Assembly: GCA_018818785.1 (NCBI GenBank)
Contig: JAHIRF010000002.1
Span: 62,001 to 126,000 of the forward strand
Direction of reading: 5' to 3'
Length of the DNA: 64,000 nt
From: Thermoplasmatota archaeon
GTDB lineage: Archaea > Thermoplasmatota > Thermoplasmata > UBA10834
Position 1 is the stretch's first letter. Each line of letters starts with the position of its first letter. A program made the translations under genes and the position numbers. The notes under the pieces were generated by a model. It was not told the origin of the DNA and did not search any database. It worked only from the letters and a program-made list of their open reading frames with translations. This document shows positions 43,356-51,500 of this stretch, in pieces.

Positions 43356-44178
43356 ACACAACAGGATGAGCACCGGCATATCGGGGATGGATGATATGCT
43401 GAAGGGTGGGCTGATAGCAGGACGTCCGTACGTGGTGGCGGGCACCACAGGCAGCGGCAAGACCACATTTAGCATTCAATTCCTTCAGCAGGGGGTCAGA
43501 CAGGGCGAGAGGGCCCTTTTCGTGTCGATAGACGAGCCGCCGTCTGAACTTCGGGAGAATGTCCGTTTCCTGGGGTGGGATGTGGGGAAGATACGGATAC
43601 TTGACGTGCATCCTACTGCGAAGGCATACAATAGGAAGGATTCGCTCGTGGAAGTCGGCGCACAGAGGAGTGTGGGATCACTCCGCGAGGCTCGGCAGGA
43701 TGCTCGCGCGGAGGCCATGAAACAGGTCTCACCAGACCTGTCTCCTCAATCGCTCCAGATGATGCTCCGGCAGGAACTGCAGGAAGTAAGATACTCTCGA
43801 GTCGTCATCGATTCAATAACTTCATTGAAGCGCCTATCCGGTGGGGACGACGATGTGGATATGGGAATCATGTCATTGCTGAGGTTCCTTTCCGAGTCAA
43901 ATGTGACATGTATCCTGATCACGGACATGCCTGACCCTACGTCAATGGAACCCGAGACACTCATGGCGAGAGGTATGATTAGGTTCCACAAGCTCATGGT
44001 CGCGTCAAAGGCCGAGAGGTTCGTGACAATCGAGAAATTCAGAGGATCGGCACATGACACTCAACCCCGACCGATGAACATCACACGGAACGGGATTATC
44101 GTGGACTCTCACAAGAAGGTTCCAAAATCGATTCTGAAAATAATGCAGGCGGTCCCTTCATGGGATGCGAGGATATGA
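43342..44178 (+). CDS. KaiC-like RecA-superfamily ATPase
   Basis: This 278-residue paralogue of the preceding gene has TGISGMDDMLKGGLIAGRP, Walker A GTTGSGKTTFSIQFL, SIDEPPSELRENVRFLGWD and Walker B YSRVVIDSITSLKRL. It lacks the acidic tail. GGAGGTGG of the preceding gene's end serves as the Shine-Dalgarno sequence. Tandem single-domain KaiC-like proteins may assemble as a hetero-oligomer, in place of the two fused domains of true KaiC. Confidence 0.82.
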   Translation: MAQDKHNRMSTGISGMDDMLKGGLIAGRPYVVAGTTGSGKTTFSIQFLQQGVRQGERALFVSIDEPPSELRENVRFLGWDVGKIRILDVHPTAKAYNRKDSLVEVGAQRSVGSLREARQDARAEAMKQVSPDLSPQSLQMMLRQELQEVRYSRVVIDSITSLKRLSGGDDDVDMGIMSLLRFLSESNVTCILITDMPDPTSMEPETLMARGMIRFHKLMVASKAERFVTIEKFRGSAHDTQPRPMNITRNGIIVDSHKKVPKSILKIMQAVPSWDARI

Positions 44179-44233
44179 TCGGACGCATTCCAAATCCTAG
44201 AGTTTTTAGGGGAGATTGGCCCTTGCGGTCGCC

Positions 44234-45310
44234 ATGAAGAGTCAGTCTGTCGGGGGCCTTCCGATAGTCGAGGTGTCTGGCAAGCCGTACGACCTTGGTA
44301 AACAGGCAGGTTCGAAATGCGCGAAGAGGGCACGCGTCTACAAAGACGCGATTTCTCAGACCATCCTGCATTCGACCGGGATGTCGTGGGATAAAGCGGT
44401 CAGGAGAGCGAAGCTGTACCTGCCTCATGCGGAAGGATTCTACCCTGATTTCATAGAGGAGATCAAAGGCTATTCTGATGGGGCAAGGATACTTTTCGAA
44501 GACACGTTTGTACTTTGTTGTCACGAGTTGCTGAACCCGCTGGGGTTCCGAGGGTGCACAGATGTCGCTACGAACGGGGACGTGACTAAGAACGGCGATG
44601 TCCTCATTGGCCACAATGAGGACTGGTCAGAGAATCAACTCGAGACTGTAGTGCTGCTTCACGCGCGCCCTAGCACGAAGCCATCATTCGTCGCTACCTC
44701 ATATGCAGGGCTTGTGCCCTCCTCCGGGATGAACAGCAGCGGGATCAGCCTTACGGGAAACGCTCTGAATCCCAACGATACGAGGGTCGGCATACCGAAG
44801 CTATTCCCGGTGAGAAAAGCCCTCGAAGCAAGGCGGATCGGCGAGGCGGTCGAATATGCGATGCCTTCAAACCGCGCATCGAGTTACAACAATATCTGCT
44901 CGGACAAGAACGGGGAGATATATTCTCTAGAAGGCTCGGCAACCGATTATGCATGTATGTATGCAATCGATGGATACCTCGTCCACGCGAATCATTACGT
45001 GACGGAGAAGATGTCTCGCTTTGAACAGTACCCTAATTCCCTAGCGTGTTCTCTGGTGAGATACCATCGTGCGCTGAGGTTGATCGAGGCTCAGCTAGGC
45101 GAGGTCACGGTCGATTCGATCATATCAATCTTCAGGGACCATGTGGGCAAGCCAGGGTCAGTATGCAGGCACGCCGACCCGAAGGAGCATCCCCTGGATG
45201 TGTCTGAGACGATATTCTCCGTGATATATGATTTGACCAGCCTTCGTGCGCATGTCTGCAGGGGGAAGCCATGCACGGGTTCCTATGGATCATTCGACCT
45301 CAATGGATGA
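44234..45310 (+). CDS. C45-type Ntn hydrolase (acyl-CoA:6-APA acyltransferase-like)
   Basis: From ATG 44234 the product has 358 residues. It belongs to the C45 peptidase/isopenicillin N acyltransferase group. KPYDLGKQAGSKCA opens it, FRGCTDVATNGDVT holds the likely self-processing nucleophile Cys108, then VLIGHNEDWSENQLE and GMNSSGISLTGNALN follow. The C-terminus is Cys-rich (SVCRHADPKEHP, RAHVCRGKPCTGSYGSF). Members cleave themselves before the Cys and then hydrolyse or transfer amides. The substrate is unknown. A TTG at 44216 is possible, but the AT-rich box at 44201 favours the ATG. Confidence 0.8.
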   Translation: MKSQSVGGLPIVEVSGKPYDLGKQAGSKCAKRARVYKDAISQTILHSTGMSWDKAVRRAKLYLPHAEGFYPDFIEEIKGYSDGARILFEDTFVLCCHELLNPLGFRGCTDVATNGDVTKNGDVLIGHNEDWSENQLETVVLLHARPSTKPSFVATSYAGLVPSSGMNSSGISLTGNALNPNDTRVGIPKLFPVRKALEARRIGEAVEYAMPSNRASSYNNICSDKNGEIYSLEGSATDYACMYAIDGYLVHANHYVTEKMSRFEQYPNSLACSLVRYHRALRLIEAQLGEVTVDSIISIFRDHVGKPGSVCRHADPKEHPLDVSETIFSVIYDLTSLRAHVCRGKPCTGSYGSFDLNG

Positions 45311-45340
45311 GTATCGTGACAATATGACCAGGATGGAAAG

Positions 45341-45349
45341 TATTTAATC
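45341..45349 (+). promoter_or_regulatory. TATA box of tRNA-Ile
   Basis: TATTTAATC is centred 35 nt before the mature tRNA, as expected for a transcript with a short 5' leader removed by RNase P. Confidence 0.5.
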
Positions 45350-45379
45350 CCAATCACTGTATTGCGCAAAAAGCGCCAT

Positions 45380-45454
45380 GGGCCCATAGCTTAGGTTGGC
45401 TGGAGCACCCGGCTGATAACCGGGAGGTCACCGGTTCAAATCCGGTTGGGCCCA
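45380..45454 (+). tRNA. tRNA-Ile (anticodon GAT)
   Basis: The acceptor arms GGGCCCA and TGGGCCC pair, with discriminator A. The anticodon stem CCCGG/CCGGG encloses CTGATAA, giving GAT. A GGTTCAAATCC T arm is present. There is no intron and no encoded CCA. Confidence 0.96.
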
Positions 45455-45626
45455 CTCCTTATCATTCTCGCATCTGCGGCAGATGCAATTGATGGTTCCG
45501 AATTCCGGATATGGTTCAACAGCTCTTGGATTTGGGGTGGATTTCCTTTCTGGTAGTGACACGTTGGGTGTGCACGCAATTAAGCACTTAAGAAGTTGTT
45601 CGCCAGCAACACTTAATATTCGGTAG

Positions 45627-45649
45627 ATATCACGGGATATCAGTGATAT
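45627..45649 (+). promoter_or_regulatory. Inverted repeat at the transcription start of the 45653 gene
   Basis: ATATCAC and GTGATAT, a perfect 7-bp inverted repeat, flank GGGATATCA and end three bases before ATG 45653. A TATA box TTAATATT lies at 45613-45620, so the repeat covers the expected transcription start. That is a position typical of a repressor site. Confidence 0.5.
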
Positions 45650-45652
45650 TCG

Positions 45653-45985
45653 ATGAAAGCTAGAACGATGAAGTTCTCACAGGACTGGGATAAACTGAAG
45701 GACAGGGTATTCGCCACGATCAGAGTGGATAGAGGCGACCTGAAGTTCGTTCCGGATGAGACTGTCGAGGTCCAGGGTCCGAAGGTCAAGTTCAGGGCAC
45801 GCGTCCTTATGGCTACGACAGTGAAGCTGAAGGATGTACCTCTTGCATTCCTTGAGTACGACCTCGAGGCAAAGAAGGGGGAGAAGAGACAGGATCTCAT
45901 GAACAAACTTGGGAAGCTCTATAAGTTCTCCGAGAGGCCGACCGAGAGCGATGAAGCGACCATCTACATCCTGCAGAAGATCTGA
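45653..45985 (+). CDS. Small conserved archaeal protein (possibly DUF5611)
   Basis: This 110-residue protein is rich in Lys and charged residues, with alternating strands: RVFATIRVDRGDLKFVPDETV, VKFRARVLMATTVKLKDVPLAFLEYDLEAK. The helical C-terminus is RQDLMNKLGKLYKF and ends ESDEATIYILQKI. It resembles what I remember of archaeal DUF5611, but this is from memory. No catalytic motif, membrane segment or metal site is seen. A strong hairpin with a T-tract follows it (46043-46080). Confidence 0.65.
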   Translation: MKARTMKFSQDWDKLKDRVFATIRVDRGDLKFVPDETVEVQGPKVKFRARVLMATTVKLKDVPLAFLEYDLEAKKGEKRQDLMNKLGKLYKFSERPTESDEATIYILQKI

Positions 45986-46042
45986 AGCAAACCCTATTCA
46001 AGACTCCTCACTAGGGATCATATGTGTACCCTAGGGGGGGTC

Positions 46043-46080
46043 TGCCGGTGCATTCAACCGGCATAAACGACGTTTTTCTT
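46043..46080 (+). terminator. Hairpin plus T-tract after the 45653 gene
   Basis: TGCCGGT and ACCGGCA form a perfect 7-bp stem around a 7-base loop. TAAACGACG and then TTTTTCTT follow, with another TTTT at 46083. It is the clearest terminator-like structure in the window. Confidence 0.6.
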
Positions 46081-46129
46081 CTGTTTTCATCGAAAGGTAC
46101 GAAAATAGGAACGACGTATACCCTGATTC

Positions 46130-46528
46130 ATGGACGATACCGACATAAAGATCCTTAACCTCCTGAGGGACAACTCAAGGATGAAGAATACGGAGATCGC
46201 CCGCATGGTCAATCTGACTGAAAGAGCGGTCCGTGCCAGGATAGAGAAGCTCGTTCGCGAGGGAGTCATTCGCAAGTTCACGATAGAGACAACCCCAGTC
46301 GGATTCGAGGGGATCGTGCTGATCGACACGCATGTCGGTAGGACTCCAGCTGTCAAAGCGAAAGCGACGGAGCTATCTGAGAGTGTGTTCGAATGTTCGG
46401 GCGAGTTCGACGTCGCGGTGCGTCTGAGGGCAGATAGCCTTGACGAGCTGAACAAAAGGGTAGACGAGCTCAGAGCGTTTCCGGGAGTTCTCAGGACAGC
46501 TACGCTGATCAAGCTGATCGATAAGTGA
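46130..46528 (+). CDS. Lrp/AsnC-family transcription regulator
   Basis: This 132-residue protein has an N-terminal winged helix-turn-helix (DIKILNLLRDNSRMKNTEIA, LTERAVRARIEKLVREGVI) and a C-terminal RAM/ligand domain (GFEGIVLIDTHVG, FDVAVRLRADSLDELNKRVDELR). Lrp proteins sense amino acids and form octamers. It could regulate the amino-acid genes in this window, but no binding site can be assigned. Confidence 0.88.
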   Translation: MDDTDIKILNLLRDNSRMKNTEIARMVNLTERAVRARIEKLVREGVIRKFTIETTPVGFEGIVLIDTHVGRTPAVKAKATELSESVFECSGEFDVAVRLRADSLDELNKRVDELRAFPGVLRTATLIKLIDK

Positions 46529-46648
46529 CCTTCGCTGCAGAATCATATCTGACTCTGCAGGCGCGCAGTGATTCCAGGTTCCATGAACAGCTGAGTCCGA
46601 TGAGTAAAGGTTATTATTGGCAGTAATCCTTACTATGCCAGGGACCTC

Positions 46649-47167
46649 ATGGACTTGATGGATGCCATCAAGGGCAGACGCAGTATTAGACGATACAAAG
46701 CGACGCCTGTACCAGATGATCTACTGCGCGAGGTTCTGACCGCTGCAAGGCATGCACCGTCTGCGGACAATGCGCAGCCTTGGAGGATCCTGGTCATCAG
46801 AGATGAGGATACGAAACGCAAGCTCGTGGCGGCGGCAAACGGCCAGAAGTTCATCGCGCAGGCGCCAGTTGTGCTCGTGATATGTGGGATTCCGGACGAG
46901 GCATTCCCGACGGTCGGTGGATACATGAGTAGTCATGTGATTGATGCCTCGATTGCCATTGATCACTTGACGCTCATGGCACATGCGGTCGGTCTTGGCA
47001 CTTGCTGGATCGCCTGGTTCAAGGAGGACAATGTGCGCGAGGTATTATCGATACCTGAGGATGTCAGGGTGATTGCGATGACTCCTCTTGGCTATCCCGA
47101 TGAGATTCCAGAACGCATTCCACGAAAGAATCTCGAAGATCTCGTGATATACGATCGATACCAATAA
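46649..47167 (+). CDS. Nitroreductase-family flavoprotein
   Basis: This 172-residue FMN enzyme contains AIKGRRSIRRYKATPVPDDLL, AARHAPSADNAQPW for FMN binding, SIAIDHLTLMAHAVGLGTCWIAWF and a C-terminal PLGYPDEIPERIPRKNLEDL. The short form resembles archaeal NADH-dependent nitroreductases. Its natural substrate is unknown. A TATA-like GGTTATTATT lies about 35 nt upstream. Confidence 0.88.
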   Translation: MDLMDAIKGRRSIRRYKATPVPDDLLREVLTAARHAPSADNAQPWRILVIRDEDTKRKLVAAANGQKFIAQAPVVLVICGIPDEAFPTVGGYMSSHVIDASIAIDHLTLMAHAVGLGTCWIAWFKEDNVREVLSIPEDVRVIAMTPLGYPDEIPERIPRKNLEDLVIYDRYQ

Positions 47168-47248
47168 GCCTAAAGGCACTTGCGGCTATCTGTGTTCAGA
47201 GGAAAGGACCAACCCGCGAACCCCCCGGTCCGAAGAGGAGAGATTGAG

Positions 47249-48445
47249 TTGGTTTCAAAGGGAATAACGAAGACTGGTGAATGCTACTGCATGAGCTGTA
47301 GCGCAGTAGTCGACCGGGACAGTGACAAATGTGAGTCATGCTATTCCGAGCTCGACAGCGAGGTGAAAGCATTCAATTGTCCACGCTGCAAGACCGTCAT
47401 GGAACTTGGCACTGCGCAATGTACTAAATGCGCAATGCGATTCATTGTCAAATCAGTGAAGGAAAAAGATCCCGCTGAGGATGATAAGCTCCTGGCCAAG
47501 CTCATGGATTGGGGTAAGAAGTCTGTCAGTGAGAATGGCGAGGATGCTGAAATCGCCTTGGTGACTGAGGAGGAACCGAATGAGACGACTGGATTATCTG
47601 AAGATGAAGTATCTTCTATAGGTCGTCTCGGGGATGCGCTCGAGACATTCATATCCGAACGGGAGGCGACGCTCTCCAGGATGAGGAACCGGATCGACCC
47701 TGTCCGAGTCAACATATCCGCTTTCACTTCATCAAGCGCCTCGGGGTCCGAGATAGGGCCAGATGATTTCGAGGGTGCACTATCGGCACTCTCCAAAGAC
47801 TTGACCGATATATCCTCTTTGGAGCGGAGGATACGCGAATTATCCGTCGATGTTGATCGTATCATACATTTGCCAGGGATAGTCTCAATCTTGGATGGAC
47901 GGGATATGCGGCCGTTCTTGGAATCTATGGTCGCTGAATCAGGCGAGGGTTCAGTAATCGATCTAGCTGAGAGGGAGACACAGGTTGCGAAGAGAGAGGA
48001 GATGGTCAACAGGAAGATCAAGGCCTACGCCTTGAAGATGAAGCAGCTGGAGGCTCGCGAGGCTGAAATGAGCTCAGGAGCCAGTACGGAGCCCATGGCA
48101 GAGGCGCAGGCAGGTGGAATCATTCCGCCAGAGGAACGAGAAGGCCTCGTCCGTGCGATTTCGGGCTTGTGCGAGATGATGGATATGAATGTCGACCTGG
48201 ACGGGGCGAATGATCTCTCGGCTGTGATTCAGGATGTATCAAACCGCATAAGTGCAGTATTGGGTGAAAAGAGAGAGATGGATGGTAGGCTCTCGGACAT
48301 CTCTGGGACGGAAGAGGAGGTCCGTCGTCTCCTCAAGGTTCTGGACAACCTGCTAGGGCAGCTGTCGAGCGAAGTAATAGATAAATTCTCGAAATCCGAG
48401 GATTTCGCACTTTACGAACGCGTGCTTGATCGCATGAAAATATGA
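47249..48445 (+). CDS. Zinc-ribbon and coiled-coil protein of unknown function
   Basis: The start is TTG 47249, six bases after GGAGAG, giving 398 residues. An in-frame TTG at 47180 and GTG at 47192 lack such a signal. Near the N-terminus are two zinc ribbons: CYCMSCSAVVDRDSDKCESC and FNCPRCKTVMELGTAQCTKC. A mostly helical region follows (SSLERRIRELSVDVDRI, AKREEMVNRKIKAYALKMKQL), ending in a leucine-rich helical segment. It lies 70 bp upstream of the giant coiled-coil gene on the same strand and shares its coiled-coil character, so they may form one assembly. Confidence 0.65.
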   Translation: MVSKGITKTGECYCMSCSAVVDRDSDKCESCYSELDSEVKAFNCPRCKTVMELGTAQCTKCAMRFIVKSVKEKDPAEDDKLLAKLMDWGKKSVSENGEDAEIALVTEEEPNETTGLSEDEVSSIGRLGDALETFISEREATLSRMRNRIDPVRVNISAFTSSSASGSEIGPDDFEGALSALSKDLTDISSLERRIRELSVDVDRIIHLPGIVSILDGRDMRPFLESMVAESGEGSVIDLAERETQVAKREEMVNRKIKAYALKMKQLEAREAEMSSGASTEPMAEAQAGGIIPPEEREGLVRAISGLCEMMDMNVDLDGANDLSAVIQDVSNRISAVLGEKREMDGRLSDISGTEEEVRRLLKVLDNLLGQLSSEVIDKFSKSEDFALYERVLDRMKI

Positions 48446-48515
48446 ACCATGATTTAATGTACACTACGCTATATTACGAGAACAAGACTCTTTGGCGTGA
48501 GGCTCCCCCCCGGAG

Positions 48516-51500
48516 ATGAACGTCATACACATGGAGCCCGGCACCATGGGTTTGAGAGATAAGGCGAGAGAGAGCAGTGCGAAGGTCGAGGAACCCGCAT
48601 CCAATCAGGCGGTCGAGGCTTTATCCCAGGCTGAGCGAGGTACTGCTACAGATGAGCCAATAGAGACGCCTCGAACTGACGAATCCAGGGATGAGACTCC
48701 GAAGCTCAAGCAGCTGGAACCGTCCATGACCTATCTCGTTGAAGAGGAGCGACCTGAAATCGCGTACTCTCTTTTCCTCTCTCACTTGGCAGATGGCAAG
48801 CGAGGAATGATTGTTTCTAGGACTTACCCGAAGAATCTGAAGAAGGCGTTCAATCTCAAAGACGTACCCGTGTTCTGGCTCACCAATGCGATGGACGAGG
48901 ATGCGATAGGACCTAAGGACCTCGAGCGGTTGAATCTGACTATCAAGAGATTCCTGGAAGAGGGTGGAGGGCGCCTGGTCCTGATTGATTCCCTAGAGTA
49001 CCTGATCACGAACAATAAATTCGTAAGCGTGATGAGGCTGCTCCAGAGCATAAGGGACCTGGTCGCTCTGCAGAAGGCAGTCTGCATAGTATCACTGAAA
49101 TCATCGACACTGGAGTCGTCCAAGCTCGGGGCTATCCAACGCGAACTCGAGGTGTATTCTCCGGATGAGTCGCAGCCGATACCAATAAGGATAGATGTCG
49201 AGGCCAAGCTGTTGGCTGAACTCCGCCAGGACGAGATGATGATCGAGGCGCAGAACCTGGAAGAGATTCGTGAGAAGCTCCTTTCAAAGGAGAGAAAATT
49301 GAATGAGGGTGCTCAGAGGCTGGATTCTGAGCGTACGGCTCTGGAAAAGGAGCGGGAAGAAGTCCGACAGACTCTCGTCAAAGTGCGCCAAACAAGAAAA
49401 GATCTCGAGGATTTCCGAGTCACACTCACCCGTGAAGAAGCCCAATTGGCGTCAAAGGTCAAGTCCAAGCTAGAGAAGGAGATGCATGCGCTCGATTCAA
49501 AGAAAGCCAACCTTGAATCGGTCGAGAAGGAGATAGAGGCAAGATATCTTCAGTTGGACAAGATTGTGAGCCTTAAGACCGAGCAGAAGATGATGGAGAT
49601 CCAGAACGAATCCAAGCGTCTCGAAGGCGAGAGGAGCCGGCTCGTCGACCTGACGGCCAGGGTCGAATCTGACAGACGGTCTCTTGACGAACGAATCAGG
49701 ACACATCATGAGAAAGAGAGCCTCTTAGAGAGCGAGTCCACAGAACTTCGCTCAAGGGAAACTGGATTGGATGCCAAGGAACACACCTTCGCGCTTTCCA
49801 AGGTGGAGCTCGAGAAGGAGCGTGCGTCAATTGATTCCGAACGGAAGGAGCTGGATCGAATAAGGAAGGTCCAGGAGGACGAACTCTCAGAGAGGCGTGC
49901 AGTGATGGATCGTTCCATATCCGAGGTTTCTCAGAGGGAAGAATCCGTATCTCGTTTGACACACGAGATCGATGCGCTCAGAGTCCGTCTCGTAACCGAG
50001 GAGCAGAATCTGACAGAGAGAGAGGCAAAGGTCTCGGGCAAGCTCGAGGAGATAGCCGACCGGGAGAAGGCGCTGGCATCTGCCGAGGAGGAGGTCAGGC
50101 AGCGGATGGAGGCTGCTATATCATCGGAGGAGGCATGCGAGAAGAGGCAATCCGATCTGGATGATGAACGCAAGAGACTGTTCGATGAGGTCGACCAGTT
50201 GAAAGCAGATACCAAATCGAAGCTCTCAGAGCTGCAGCAAAGAGAGGAGAAGCTGCGCTCAGACGAAGAGCGTTTCTCCAGTGAATGCGGGGCAAGGAAG
50301 AACGCCCTGTCGGAATTCGAATCGCGATTGAAGGAGAGGGATGCGAACCTATCCGAGCAGATGGCTGAGATCGCCATACGTGAAAATGACTTGAACGCAT
50401 TGAAATCCGAGCTCGAATCAAAACGGATTTCTCTACAAGAAGAAAAGAATGCAATCGTGAACGAGAGGGATTCGTTTGCTAGGGAGGTCGAGGATACAAT
50501 GGAGAAACTGGCCCTCGACCGCAATGCATTGGATCAGGAGAAGATTGAGTTCGAGAACTCCAGTGCAGACATACAGAGACGGACGTCCGAATTGCAGTCA
50601 TCATATGAGGATAAACTGGCAACCATCGAGGAGGAGCGAAGGGAGATTGATGAGAAGGGCTACTCTGTCGAGGAGATGAAGAAGATACTTGATCAGAGGT
50701 CCAGCGACATTGCCGCACAGGAACTCAAGATGGCCGAGGAGCGCGTGGAACTGGATCAGACGAGGCGTGAACATAACAAGCGCTCAGAGAGTTTTGAGGA
50801 GATAGAGCGGGAACTTGCGAATAATCAGGATAATCTAAAATCGACAGCCGAGCTCCTTCAACAGACTCGAAGCACACTTGATGAACGCGAGAGAGTTCTT
50901 AAGGATCAACTGCTGAAGAATGAGGCCGAGCTTGCGGAACTCGAGAAGAAGAGCATCGCGGTCGACGAGAAGATTACTGAGTTCAACGGAGCGAAGACCG
51001 AACTGGACGCGAAGTCTCAGGAGATCTCATCGATGCAGTCCGAGCTCGAGACTTGGAAGATCGAATTAGATGAGATAGCATCTGGTCTCAGGGCGAAGGA
51101 CGAGAATCTCCAGGCGAGGGAGAAGGAACTCGAATCCACAAAGATGTCACTTGAGGCTGCGGGTCGCGAATCTGAGGCCAGGATGGACAGGATAAGCGCA
51201 GAATATTCATCCAAACTCGCATCGCTAGAGGAACGAGATGCACGAATAGCGGAGACCGAGAATGCTCTTGAAACAGTGAAGACGGAGATGGGCGAACTCG
51301 AGAAGGAGGTCAGCGGACGGGAACAACGGCTGGCCGAACAGGAACGTTTTATCGAGGAGCGCCAGCGCGAGTTTGATGCGGCCCAGAACGACCTCGATGA
51401 AGTCCGCAGCTCGATTGAGGCCGAGCGAAGGCTGTTCGAGGAAGAGAGGGTTCGTGCATCTGATGATCTGGCAAGGATGCAAGCCGAGCTCGAATCATCA

